DNA from: UBA6115 sp050953005
Lineage (GTDB): Bacteria > Bacillota > Clostridia > Christensenellales > Aristaeellaceae
Length of the DNA stretch: 64,000 nt
Direction of reading: 5' to 3'
Assembly (NCBI GenBank): GCA_050953005.1
Contig: JBMNLV010000005.1
Span: forward strand, 220,385 to 284,384
Part shown: one piece after another, positions 1 through 8,317 of the stretch
How positions within the stretch are numbered: position 1 is the stretch's first letter
Layout: every line of letters begins with the position of its first letter
Translations under genes and position numbers: made by a program
Notes under the pieces: model-generated
Database searches by the model: none
The model's input: only the letters and a program-made list of their open reading frames with translations
What the model was told of the DNA's origin: nothing

Positions 1-1350
1 GAAATCACCATCCCGGACAGCGTCACCAACCTTGGGTATAATCCTTTTGTATATTGTAAAAATCTAAACCGGGTTACGGTGCATCCTGATCATCCTGTCC
101 TTGCTACCATTGATGGTGTGCTTTTCAATAAGGCGGACAAACGCCTGATATGGTATCCCATGCCCCGGGAGGATACGGTATATGAGATTCCTCAAGGTAT
201 CCAAAGCATTGGGGAAGTGGCGTTTTATATGTGCGAAAATCTAACAAGTATCAGCATCCCGGACAGCGTCACCAGCATTGGGGACAGGGCGTTTCATATG
301 TGCGAAAATCTAACAAACATCAGCATCCCGGACAGCGTCACCAGCATTGGGGACAGGGCGTTTCATATGTGCGAAAATCTAACAAACATCAGCATCCCGG
401 ACAGCGTCACCAGCATTGGGGACAGGGCGTTTTCTGAGTGCGAAAATCTAACAAGCATCAGCATCCCGGACAGCGTCACCAGCATTGGGGACAGGGCGTT
501 TTATGGGTGCGAAAATCTAACAAGCATCACCATCCCGGACAGCGTCACCAGCATTGGGGGCAGTGCGTTTGCTGGCTGTCGGAAACTCGCCAGCATCACC
601 ATCCCGGACAGTGTCACCAGCATTGGGGACAGGGCGTTTTATGGGTGCGAAAATCTAACAAGCATCACCATCCCGGACAGCGTCACCAACCTTGGGTATA
701 ATCCTTTTGTATATTGTAAAAATCTAAACCGGGTTACGGTGCATCCTGATCATCCTGTCCTTGCCACCATTGATGGCGTGCTGTTCAACAAGGCGGACAA
801 ACGCCTGATATGGTACCCCATGCCCCGGGAGGATACGGTATATGAGATTCCTCAAGGTATCCAAAGCATTGGGGACGGGGCGTTTGATTGGTGCGAAAAT
901 CTAACAAGCATCAGCATCCCGGACAGCGTCACCAGCATTGGGGACAGGGCGTTTTCTTGGTGCGTAAATCTAACAAGCATCACCATCCCGGACAGCGTCA
1001 CCAGTATTGGGGACTGGGCGTTTTCTGGGTGCGAAAATCTAACAAGCATCACCATCCCTGACAGCGTCACCGGCATTGGGAACGCGGCGTTTTCTGGGTG
1101 CGAAAATCTAACAAGCATCACCATCCCGGACAGCGTCACCAGTATTGGGGACTGGGCGTTTAATAGTTGCAGCAGCCTCAAGGAAATCACCATCCCGGAC
1201 AGCGTCACCAGCATTGGGGCTGAGGCGTTTGAAGGATGCAGTAGCTTGCAAAAAGTAATCGTCGCCCCGGACAGCTATGCCCAGCAATATTGCGAAGACA
1301 ATGGCCTGCCCTTTGTTTTTCAGGAAAACACGGATTGGTTGAATCAATAA
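1..1350 (+). CDS. BspA-like leucine-rich-repeat protein, 5' end outside the window
   Basis: The reading frame is open from base 1, so the start and signal peptide lie upstream of the window. The visible part (about 449 residues) is a run of 23-residue LRR_5 (Treponema pallidum/BspA type) repeats of the form LTSISIPDSVTSIGDRAF-x2-CEN. Two non-repeat modules around residues 25-75 and 245-290 contain HPDHP and DGVLFNKADKRLIWYP, a pattern usual between BspA repeats. The C-terminal cap SLQKVIVAPDSYAQQYC followed by GLPFVFQENTDW is almost identical to that of the next gene. No membrane anchor or LPxTG motif follows. BspA-type proteins are secreted or surface proteins often implicated in adhesion; here that role is inference. 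It is the first of three tandem paralogues. Confidence 0.85.
   Translation, partial: EITIPDSVTNLGYNPFVYCKNLNRVTVHPDHPVLATIDGVLFNKADKRLIWYPMPREDTVYEIPQGIQSIGEVAFYMCENLTSISIPDSVTSIGDRAFHMCENLTNISIPDSVTSIGDRAFHMCENLTNISIPDSVTSIGDRAFSECENLTSISIPDSVTSIGDRAFYGCENLTSITIPDSVTSIGGSAFAGCRKLASITIPDSVTSIGDRAFYGCENLTSITIPDSVTNLGYNPFVYCKNLNRVTVHPDHPVLATIDGVLFNKADKRLIWYPMPREDTVYEIPQGIQSIGDGAFDWCENLTSISIPDSVTSIGDRAFSWCVNLTSITIPDSVTSIGDWAFSGCENLTSITIPDSVTGIGNAAFSGCENLTSITIPDSVTSIGDWAFNSCSSLKEITIPDSVTSIGAEAFEGCSSLQKVIVAPDSYAQQYCEDNGLPFVFQENTDWLNQ
220..1240 (+). repeat. 69-bp tandem repeats encoding LRR units (first gene)
   Basis: Units of 69 bp repeat with very few base differences; the most conserved core reads CATCCCGGACAGCGTCACC followed by AGCATTGGGGACAGGGCGTTT. 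Variation is concentrated in a few codons after GCGTTT (tat/cat/tct/gct/gat and the next codon). Third-position identity is far higher than protein-level selection would need, which points to recent unit duplication or gene conversion. Confidence 0.9.
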
Positions 1351-1406
1351 GTTGGCTGTTATGACATCATTGTGTTAATAACAAAGACCATTAGGAGGGT
1401 ATCCTT

Positions 1407-3017
1407 ATGAAACGCGCGTTGATTGTCACTTTGGCCCTGCTGCTGCTCGCGTCCTTTTTTCCTGCCGCCGGACAGGCGGAGGAACTGATGACAAGCGGGG
1501 ATTTTGAATACCATGTCCTGGAGGACGGCACAGCGGAGATTACCCGGTATAAAGGGTATGCGGAATCTCTGGAAATCTCGGGCAAACTGAATGGTCTGGC
1601 GGTCACCGGCATTGGGGACAGGGCGTTTTCTAGGTGCAGTAACCTCAAGGAAATCACCATCCCGGACAGCGTCACCAGCATTGGGGAAATGGTGTTTTCT
1701 GAGTGCGAAAATCTAACAGGCATCAGCATCCCGGACAGCGTCACCAGCATTGGGGACAGGGCGTTTTCTAGGTGTCGGAAACTCGCCAGCATCACCATCC
1801 CGGACAGCGTCACCAGCATTGGGGACAGGGCGTTTTCTGGGTGCGAAAATCTAACAAGCATCACCATCCCGGACAGCGTCACCAACCTTGGGTATAATCC
1901 TTTTGTATATTGTAAAAATCTAAACCGGGTTACGGTGCATCCTGATCATCCTGTCATTGCCACCATTGATGGTGTACTGTTCAACAAGGCGGACAAACGC
2001 CTGATATGGTATCCCATGCCCCGGGAGGATACGGGATATGAGATTCCTCAAGGTATCCAAAGCATTGGGGAGTGGGCGTTTTCTGGGTGCGAAAATCTAA
2101 CAAGCATCACCATCCCGGACAGCGTCACCAGCATTGGGGACAGGGCGTTTTCTTGGTGCGTAAATCTAACAAGCATCAGCATCCCGGACAGCGTCACCGG
2201 CATTGGGAATGCGGCGTTTTCTGGGTGCGAAAATCTAACAAGCATCACCATCCCGGACAGCGTCACCAGCATTGGGGACTGGGCGTTTTCTGAGTGCGAA
2301 AATCTAACAAGCATCACCATCCCGGACAGCGTCACCAGCATTGGGGACTGGGCGTTTTCTGAGTGCGAAAATCTAACAAGCATCAGCATCCCGGACAGCG
2401 TCACCGGCATTGGGGACTGGGCGTTTGCTGGGTGCGAAAATCTAACAAGCATCAGCATCCCGGACAGCGTCACCAGCATTGGAGACAATGCGTTTTCTGG
2501 GTGCGAAAATCTAACAAGCATCACCATCCCGGACAGCGTCACCAGCATTGGAGAAATGGCGTTTTTGGGGTGCGAAAACCTTACAAGCATCAGCATCCCG
2601 GACAGCGTCACCAGCATTGAGGACGGGGCGTTTGCTGGGTGCGAAAATCTAACAAGCATCACCATCCCGGACAGCGTCACCAGCATTGGGGAAATGGCGT
2701 TTTATGGGTGCAGTAGCCTCAAGGAAATCACCATCCCGGACAGCGTCACCGGCATTGGGGACGAGGCGTTTGCTGGGTGCAAAAATCTAACAAGCATCAG
2801 CATCCCGAACAGCGTCACCGGCATTGGGGACTGGGCGTTTTATAGGTGCAAAAATCTAACAAGCATCAGCATCCCGGACAGCGTCACCAGCATTGGGGAC
2901 TGGGCGTTTTATAGGTGCAGTAGCTTGCAAAAAGCAATCGTCGCCCCGGACAGCTATGCCCAGCAATATTGCGAAGACAATGGCCTGCCCTTTGTTTTTC
3001 AGGAAAACACCGACTGA
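1407..3017 (+). CDS. BspA-like leucine-rich-repeat secreted protein
   Basis: This complete 536-residue protein starts at an ATG preceded by AGGAGGG. Residues 1-25 form a signal peptide with a long leucine stretch ending AAGQAEE. A short N-terminal domain (residues 28-60, SGDFEYHVLEDGTAEITRYKG) is shared with the next paralogue and precedes about 18 LRR_5 repeats of 23 residues. The DGVLFNKADKRLIWYP module interrupts the array near residues 180-215. The C-terminus ends in the shared cap PDSYAQQYCEDNGLPFVFQ. The protein is probably secreted and carries no recognisable wall anchor. LRR_5 proteins usually bind host or bacterial surface ligands, but the ligand here is unknown. The 56-bp spacing to the upstream gene and 64 bp to the downstream gene suggest tandem duplication, perhaps co-transcription. 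Confidence 0.9.
   Translation: MKRALIVTLALLLLASFFPAAGQAEELMTSGDFEYHVLEDGTAEITRYKGYAESLEISGKLNGLAVTGIGDRAFSRCSNLKEITIPDSVTSIGEMVFSECENLTGISIPDSVTSIGDRAFSRCRKLASITIPDSVTSIGDRAFSGCENLTSITIPDSVTNLGYNPFVYCKNLNRVTVHPDHPVIATIDGVLFNKADKRLIWYPMPREDTGYEIPQGIQSIGEWAFSGCENLTSITIPDSVTSIGDRAFSWCVNLTSISIPDSVTGIGNAAFSGCENLTSITIPDSVTSIGDWAFSECENLTSITIPDSVTSIGDWAFSECENLTSISIPDSVTGIGDWAFAGCENLTSISIPDSVTSIGDNAFSGCENLTSITIPDSVTSIGEMAFLGCENLTSISIPDSVTSIEDGAFAGCENLTSITIPDSVTSIGEMAFYGCSSLKEITIPDSVTGIGDEAFAGCKNLTSISIPNSVTGIGDWAFYRCKNLTSISIPDSVTSIGDWAFYRCSSLQKAIVAPDSYAQQYCEDNGLPFVFQENTD
1600..2930 (+). repeat. 69-bp tandem repeats encoding LRR units (second gene)
   Basis: About 18 consecutive units of the same 69-bp repeat seen in the first gene. 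Several adjacent units differ by only one or two bases, for example the two consecutive units ending GACTGGGCGTTTTCTGAG around 2278-2365. This provides long homologous tracts for slippage or for exchange with the neighbouring genes. Confidence 0.9.
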
Positions 3018-3081
3018 TTAAGCAACCAAGCCTGTTGCCATGCTGTCTTGCGCCAGCAACACTCATCACAAGGAGGCATCC

Positions 3082-3948
3082 ATGAAACGCGTAATGATTG
3101 TCACTTTAGCCCTGTTGCTGCTCGCGGCCCTTTATCCTACTACCACCGTACATGCGGAGGAAGCGCTGACAAGCGGGGATTTTGAATACCATGTCCTGGA
3201 GGACGGCACAGCGGAGATTACCTGGTATAAAGGGTCTGCGGAATCTCTGGAAATCCCGGGCAAACTGAATGGCCTGGCGGTCACCAGCATTGGGGACAGG
3301 GCGTTTTCTGAGCGCAAAAATCTAAAAAGCATCACCATCCCGGACAGCGTCACCAGCATTGGGGACTGGGCGTTTTATGGGTGCAGTAGCCTCAAGGAAA
3401 TCACCATCCCTGAAAGCGTCACCTGTATTGGGGAAATGGCGTTTTATGGGTGCGAAAATCTAACAAACATCAGCATCCCGGACAGCGTCACCAACCTTGG
3501 GTATAATCCTTTTGCATATTGTAAAAATCTAAACCGGGTTACGGTGCATCCTGATCATCCTGCCTTTGCCACCATTGATGGTGTACTGTTCAATAAGGCA
3601 GACAAACGCCTGATATGGTATCCCATGCCCCGGGAGGATACGGTATATGAGATTCCTCAAGGTATCCAAAGCATTGGGGATGGGGCGTTTTCTTGGTGCG
3701 AAAATCTAACAAGCATCAGCATCCCGGACAGCGTCACCAGCATTGGGGACTGGGCGTTTTCTGGGTGCGAAAATCTAACAAGCATCAGCATCCCGGACAG
3801 TGTTACCAGCATTGGGAAAATGGCGTTTTATTGGTGCAGCAGTTTGAAAAAAGTAATCGTAGCCCCGGACAGCTATGCTCAAAAGTATTGCAAGGAGAGA
3901 GGCCTGCCCTTTGTCTATCAGGAAAACGCGAACCAGATGAATGACTAA
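3082..3948 (+). CDS. BspA-like leucine-rich-repeat secreted protein (short paralogue)
   Basis: The start is the ATG at 3082, 5 bases after AGGAGG (3071-3076); an in-frame ATG at 3040 lacks a ribosome binding site. The 288-residue product has a signal peptide ending TTTVHAEE. It then has the same N-terminal domain as the preceding gene (GDFEYHVLEDGTAEITWYKG), a reduced set of about seven 23-residue LRR_5 repeats, one DGVLFNKADKRLIWYP module and the C-terminal cap PDSYAQKYC. It looks like a shortened copy of the gene at 1407 produced by loss of internal repeats. Secretion is supported by the signal peptide; function as a surface or released binding protein is inferred from family membership. 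Confidence 0.88.
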   Translation: MKRVMIVTLALLLLAALYPTTTVHAEEALTSGDFEYHVLEDGTAEITWYKGSAESLEIPGKLNGLAVTSIGDRAFSERKNLKSITIPDSVTSIGDWAFYGCSSLKEITIPESVTCIGEMAFYGCENLTNISIPDSVTNLGYNPFAYCKNLNRVTVHPDHPAFATIDGVLFNKADKRLIWYPMPREDTVYEIPQGIQSIGDGAFSWCENLTSISIPDSVTSIGDWAFSGCENLTSISIPDSVTSIGKMAFYWCSSLKKVIVAPDSYAQKYCKERGLPFVYQENANQMND

Positions 3949-4205
3949 TACTGAACAAATGAGTACATGCAATGATGGGGCGAGGATTTTTGATGGCTGC
4001 GCTAAGCCGAAGGCGAAAGAATGATGCGTAGCCGGAGCCTGCGCCGAATGAAAGAGGCAACGCGAAGCCGCGAAAAGACCAGTCCATCAAAGCATTTATG
4101 ATTGAATTCAGTATAAACAATAATCTCAAATACTGCCGGGCCATACCGATATACTGATTCCGATCAATATAAAATTCTTGAATTGTTCACATATCAATTG
4201 ACAAA

Positions 4206-4239
4206 GGGGCTGTAGCAGAATAAAAAACGCTATAGCCCC
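4206..4239 (-). terminator. Stem-loop, probable terminator of the Cys-rich repeat gene
   Basis: GGGGCTGTAGC (4206-4216) pairs with GCTATAGCCCC (4229-4239), one G-U pair in an 11-bp stem with a 12-base loop. Read on the minus strand it lies about 110 bp after the stop codon of the gene at 4351-6447 and is followed by a short TTT run, so termination would be moderate. It could also serve the plus-strand LRR genes. Confidence 0.45.
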
Positions 4240-4286
4240 TGCTTCATGCAGCTGCCGGCTGAATATCCGTTAAAGTTTTTAGGGAT

Positions 4287-4314
4287 CCGGGGCATTTTTG
4301 AAAAAATGCCCCGG
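4287..4314. terminator. Perfect stem-loop between convergent genes
   Basis: CCGGGGCATTTTT and AAAAATGCCCCGG form a 13-bp perfect stem around a 2-base gap. It lies 37 bp beyond the stop of the minus-strand gene ending at 4351. There is no clear T-run outside the stem, so it may act as a bidirectional terminator or RNA-protecting hairpin. The sequence AAAAAATGCCCCGGCGT recurs at 62711-62727 in another hairpin. Confidence 0.4.
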
Positions 4315-4350
4315 CGTTCCCCTATTATCTCGTTTTCCTTGTGATTCCTG

Positions 4351-6447
4351 TTACTTCCCGGCTGCCAGCGTCACCATCTGCTCGGCGACCTGCTTCCAGC
4401 TGTGAATGCCGTCCTGGGCGACGAGGCCGTCGCCAAAGGGCTTGTTCTCATTGCCGCGGTAGTAGTTGCAGTCGGCGCGCAGGGCAATGATGGCCAGGGG
4501 GCCGGAGGCGGCTACGGGCTGACCCAGGGGCTGGGAGGCGGTGCTAAGGGCGGTGATGCTGTCCAGGCTATTGTACAGCTGCCAGGCGAGGTTTTTAAGC
4601 CATGTAGGGTCTGAAAGCTTGTCCACCTTCACGGTCACGGTGCCGCCCGCCACGGTAACATTGACCCAGCCGATAAGGTAATCCTCCTCGGCGACCAGGG
4701 GGAAGCGGTAGGCGCCGTCCACAGCCGGATCCAGCACAAGCAATCGCTGGGTCATGCCGGTCAGGCTGGAACTCAACTGGCCGGCCATGGGGCCGTAGGG
4801 CTGGGCAACGGTATCATACCGGAAGGCTTTGCTTTGCAGATAGGTGTTGGTGCGCGCCACCTGTCCGCAGACGGTGCAGTGGGTGACCTGCTCGCCCAGG
4901 CGGTAGGTGGTGGCTTTGCGGACGACTACCCAGATGCCGTCGCTCGTATGGCCGGTTGCTTTCAGGGCGCGGTTTTGCACGAGGCCGCACAGGGTGCAGT
5001 TGCGGCTTTCGTTCCCTTTAACGGTGCAGGTGGGCGCCAGGTCAGTGACCCAGGGAGTGAAAATATGTGAGAGCGCCTTGATCTTAATCTGTTGCTTGAC
5101 GTGGCAGACGGTGCACTCGCGCTCTTTCAAGCCGGTGACGTTGCACTCGGCGGCTTTAATAATGTTATCAGGGCCCCAGACATGATGCAGCCCGGGCAGC
5201 ACCTGTCTGTCCACGGCGCCACAGCGGTTGCAGGTGCGTTCTTTTATGCCAAACATTTCGCAGGCGGGAGCCTTGGTGGTGCTCCAGGCGCCCCAGTCGT
5301 GCCCCAAGGCGGGGATGACCTTGGTCTCCACGGTTTTGCACACCGCGCACTGACGCTTCTCATAGCCGGGATAGACACAGGTTTCGGCCAGCTCAGTGTT
5401 CCACGCGCCCCAGGTGTGGCCGGTGGCGAGCAAGCCATCGCGCTCCACCTTGCCACAGAGGCTGCAGGTGCGCTCTCTATAGCCGGGGAGGGTGCAGGTG
5501 GGCTGCAGGACAAGGGTCCAGACGCTCCAGGTGTGGGGCAGCGCGGGGATGGTGGCGGTGGCCAGCTCGGCCCCGCAGCGGTTGCACAGCTGGTGGGACA
5601 CCCCGGGCTTTTCGCAGGCGGCGGCCAATTTCACCTTCCACGGGCCGGGGTCATGGCTCAGGGCGCCGATGGGGGCGGTGGCCAGCTCAATGCCGCAGCG
5701 GTTGCAGGTCCGTTGATTCACGCCGGCAGCGGTGCAGGTGGGCGGGATTTTTACCTTCCATGCGCCGGGATCATGCTCCAGTTTGGGGATGGTATTGCTG
5801 ACCTGGGCACCGCAGCGGCTGCAGGTCGCGCAGTTTTCGCCGTCGGTGGTGCAGGTGGGCGGGATTGTCACCTGCCACGCGCCATAGCTGTGCCCCAGTT
5901 TGGGGATGGGCAAGGTGGCCAGCTCGATGCCGCAGCGGTCGCAGGTCTGGTGTTCCACGCCGTCAGCGGTACAGGTGGGCGGGATTTTCTCCTTCCACGG
6001 GCCGGGGAGATGGGTCAGGGCGGCGAGGGGGGCGGTATCCAGCTCGGCCCCGCAGCGTTCGCAGATTCGGTGTTCCACGCCGTCGTTGATGCAGGTGGGC
6101 GGGATTTTCACCTTCCACGGGCCAGGGAGATGGGTCAGGGCGGCGAGGGGGGCGGTATCCAGCTCGGCCCCGCAGCGTTCGCAGATTCGGTGTTCCACGC
6201 CGTCGTTGATGCAGGTGGGCGGGATTTTCACCTTCCACGGGCCGGGGTCATGGCCCGGGGACGGTATGGGATCTTTATAATTGTCGCCGCACAGGGTGCA
6301 CATTACAAGAACCCAGCCATCCTTGGTGCAGGTGGGATCCTCCCGGGTGCTGGTGTTTACCCAGTTGTGAACGCACGCCGCCATCGCGGGCGAAGCGGCC
6401 AGCAGCAGGGCCAGGATGAGTACAATGATACGCCACGGTTGCTTCAT
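4351..6447 (-). CDS. Secreted protein with 40-residue C-x9-C-x2-C-x13-H repeats
   Basis: This 698-residue protein starts at an ATG after AAAGGAGG. The signal peptide spans residues 1-23 and ends SPAMAA. Residues about 24-520 hold some 13 repeats of roughly 40 residues. Each has PTCT-x2-G, then R-x-C-x2-CG, then a conserved His before a G-x-W motif, giving C-x9-C-x2-C-x13-H spacing in typical units such as repeats 2-4. The last unit (KATTYRLGEQVTHCTVCG) lacks the first Cys. Three Cys plus one His per unit would suit metal binding or disulfide cross-linking, which is inference. The C-terminal 170 residues are non-repetitive and contain a beta-rich segment and a conserved-looking NYYRGN-x-N-x-PFGDG. 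Such Cys-repeat secreted proteins are common in gut Clostridia but I know of no established function. Confidence 0.8.
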   Translation of the reverse strand: MKQPWRIIVLILALLLAASPAMAACVHNWVNTSTREDPTCTKDGWVLVMCTLCGDNYKDPIPSPGHDPGPWKVKIPPTCINDGVEHRICERCGAELDTAPLAALTHLPGPWKVKIPPTCINDGVEHRICERCGAELDTAPLAALTHLPGPWKEKIPPTCTADGVEHQTCDRCGIELATLPIPKLGHSYGAWQVTIPPTCTTDGENCATCSRCGAQVSNTIPKLEHDPGAWKVKIPPTCTAAGVNQRTCNRCGIELATAPIGALSHDPGPWKVKLAAACEKPGVSHQLCNRCGAELATATIPALPHTWSVWTLVLQPTCTLPGYRERTCSLCGKVERDGLLATGHTWGAWNTELAETCVYPGYEKRQCAVCKTVETKVIPALGHDWGAWSTTKAPACEMFGIKERTCNRCGAVDRQVLPGLHHVWGPDNIIKAAECNVTGLKERECTVCHVKQQIKIKALSHIFTPWVTDLAPTCTVKGNESRNCTLCGLVQNRALKATGHTSDGIWVVVRKATTYRLGEQVTHCTVCGQVARTNTYLQSKAFRYDTVAQPYGPMAGQLSSSLTGMTQRLLVLDPAVDGAYRFPLVAEEDYLIGWVNVTVAGGTVTVKVDKLSDPTWLKNLAWQLYNSLDSITALSTASQPLGQPVAASGPLAIIALRADCNYYRGNENKPFGDGLVAQDGIHSWKQVAEQMVTLAAGK
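6001..6240 (-). repeat. Two 120-bp direct repeats, 119/120 identical
   Basis: Bases 6001-6120 and 6121-6240 differ by a single base (G/A at 6004/6124). Each encodes one 40-residue Cys/His unit of the gene at 4351-6447. The neighbouring units are much more diverged, so this is a very recent in-frame duplication. Confidence 0.95.
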
Positions 6448-7315
6448 GGTGTTCCTCCTTTAGGTCGCAGGAGCAGGCGCCGGGTAATCTCCGGCACTCA
6501 AACGGGATTGGCTGGCTGATGGTCTTTCTTCAGCTCGCAGGATACGCTGCTCCCGCCGGGGAGCGTCCAGCAGGTCTTTGCCAGGGGAGAATACATGTTT
6601 CGGGCTGAGAACGGGTTGGTGTCCGGCCATGATTGTGGAGGATCGTGCTTTGTTCCCTTGCCGGAACGCCAACGCCAGGTGGCGCACGCCCGACTCAACC
6701 GTTAACATTTTAATGGGTTGATCCCTTTGGGTCTCTGCCTCCCTCTTTCCTGAAACGGCGCCACCGCATCGCCGCCTTCATCCGGCATGACGGAGCCGTC
6801 AAAAACCCTCAGCCTGTCGGCGCGCTAACTCCTTTGTTCTGTATAAGCGTATCATAACAGATTTATCGCTTTCTTGAAAGTATTATGGCGCTTTCTTTGA
6901 AAATTTTGACGGCATCAGAAAATGGGCCTCCTTGGACCGGCGCATTGAGTTTTGTGTTTTAAACCGCAGAGAACATAAGACAACATCAAATATGTTCATA
7001 TGTTCCGGATATCCGGTACGAAGGTCAGGTTCGCCTGCCAGACGCTCATCTTTGTGAAGATAGCAGTATTTAGGCTGGTCCCGGGAAACAATCAATGATT
7101 CATCTTTTGGCAAAGATATAATATTGTGACTTCGGAAAGTGTTAAGCCATTTGGGAGACAAAAAATAAACATCAATCTGCAGGACAAGCGCGTAGACATG
7201 GCAAGCGCTGTTCCTGTTAAGAAACTGACAGGGTTTCTTAAGTTCAGCTGCGGCATCTGGTTTTAAAGATTTCATTGGTTCTGTATAATAATAAAAGCCA
7301 AGGGATCTTGATTTC
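6448..7315. other. Long intergenic stretch without a supported gene
   Basis: About 870 bp with only weak open frames. A minus-strand frame at 6883-7338 (151 codons) has no ribosome binding site and no recognisable family, and its start overlaps the -10 region of the promoter at 7316-7344. Nothing else could be supported here. Confidence 0.5.
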
Positions 7316-7344
7316 TTGACAATTCCCGTGTTGCTCATTATATT
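7316..7344 (+). promoter_or_regulatory. Sigma-A type promoter of the first peptide-transport operon
   Basis: TTGACA (7316-7321), a 17-base spacer and TATATT (7339-7344). A second TATAAT at 7348-7353 has no -35 at a usable distance. The promoter lies about 110 bp before the ATG at 7456 and is the only strong promoter upstream of the block to 13667. Confidence 0.7.
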
Positions 7345-7455
7345 TGGTATAATTGTTTATTGGATGAATTGTCATGTGGCGTTCATGAGAAACCGCTTTC
7401 CCTGGGGGGAAGGTAAGCTGTGAGAATCGATGAATACAATGAATGAGGAGACAGT

Positions 7456-8271
7456 ATGAAAAAAACGTATGGCATTCCCATGGTCAGCATCAAATGGCAC
7501 ACAGTTACATGCTTTGAGATGAAGTTCGGGAACAAGACCGTTTTGTCCGATCCTTTCATCAACCTGTCCCCCGGCACAGAGGCTACCGTTGAGGCGGTGG
7601 AGGGCGCTGATCTGATTCCCGTCACCCATATTCATTGGGACCACATAACCGATATCGCCTATTTTATGGAAAAATTTGGCGCAAGGGTGCTGGTGGGCGA
7701 CCTGAGCGCCATGGAGCTGGCGAAATACCTGAATCAAAATGTGCATTTTCTGTATCCGGTGACCCACAATACCGAGTTGGATTTCGGCTGGGTCAAGGTG
7801 AAAGCTCTCATGGGGCGCCACAGCAACATGAACTCTCCTTTCCTTACCTCGGCAACCAGTTTCCAGCGGGGACCCTATTTCAAGGACTATCCGGAGTTGG
7901 CGCCACTTCAGTATTTCGGTTCCCTGGAATACCGCAATTACCTGATCACTACGCCGGAACATCTGAAAATCCTGTTGTATGGAAACACTCCCTGCGAGGA
8001 GCAGAAAAACCTTCTGAAAAATGAGGGGATCGACATCGCCATCCTGCAATTTACCCGGCCGATTCCGGATGAAATTGCCCAGTTTGCGGCTGATTTGGGC
8101 GCCAAGGTTCTCATCCCCCATCACATGGATCTGAAGAAAAAACCTGAGGAATATGAAAGCGAAGTGGAGGTGCTGTGCCAGGCTTTTGAAAAGAAGCGCC
8201 CTGGCGGTATCGCTATTCGTGTCCAGCACGGGCAGTGGTATGATTTCAACTTCGGTATGAGTATTCGGTAA
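7456..8271 (+). CDS. Metallo-beta-lactamase-fold hydrolase (UlaG/YtkL-like)
   Basis: The 271-residue product starts at an ATG after a weak GAGGAG. The metal site signature T-H-I-H-W-D-H is at about residues 56-62, followed by GRHS near 119 and HHMD near 219, giving the H-x-H-x-D-H plus distal His pattern of the superfamily. The overall layout matches metal-dependent hydrolases of the UlaG/UPF0173 type rather than true beta-lactamases. No signal peptide is present, so it acts in the cytoplasm. It is the first gene of an operon that continues with a Dpp/Opp-type ABC transporter. An intracellular hydrolase (lactone, amide or phosphoester) acting on the imported compound is a reasonable inference, but the substrate cannot be read from the sequence. 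Confidence 0.75.
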   Translation: MKKTYGIPMVSIKWHTVTCFEMKFGNKTVLSDPFINLSPGTEATVEAVEGADLIPVTHIHWDHITDIAYFMEKFGARVLVGDLSAMELAKYLNQNVHFLYPVTHNTELDFGWVKVKALMGRHSNMNSPFLTSATSFQRGPYFKDYPELAPLQYFGSLEYRNYLITTPEHLKILLYGNTPCEEQKNLLKNEGIDIAILQFTRPIPDEIAQFAADLGAKVLIPHHMDLKKKPEEYESEVEVLCQAFEKKRPGGIAIRVQHGQWYDFNFGMSIR

Positions 8272-8317
8272 TCCCGTCGGACAGGAATTCACAACCCACA
8301 ACAATTGAGGTGTGACG

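Larger units (their letters stand above)
3949..4350. other. Gene-free stretch with GC-rich repeat-like block
   Basis: No supported gene. Bases about 3975-4095 form a GC-rich block whose ends read TTTGATGG and CCATCAAAG in inverted orientation, suggesting a small REP- or MITE-like element; only one copy is visible. Bases 4150-4172 (ATACTGATTCCGATCAATAT) resemble the outer end of the MITE-like repeat found at 16629 and 45977. Two hairpins (4206-4239 and 4287-4314) lie between this block and the convergent gene. Confidence 0.5.

Noticed and set aside
231..2686. Several long antisense and alternate-frame open frames in the LRR genes (for example 2048-2686 on the minus strand).
   Set aside because: They are shadows of the repetitive 69-bp unit: the frames repeat the same peptide and have no ribosome binding sites or signal of their own.
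220..2930. CRISPR-like appearance of regularly spaced identical sequence.
   Set aside because: The repeats lie inside coding frames with a 69-bp period and no distinct spacers; they encode LRR units.
5092..6519. A 475-codon plus-strand frame opposite the Cys-repeat gene.
   Set aside because: It is glycine/alanine-rich antisense of a GC-rich repetitive gene that has a signal peptide, ribosome binding site and conserved Cys pattern on the minus strand.
6883..7338. A 151-codon minus-strand frame.
   Set aside because: It has no ribosome binding site and no family, and its start lies within the -10 region of a strong plus-strand promoter; it is probably chance.
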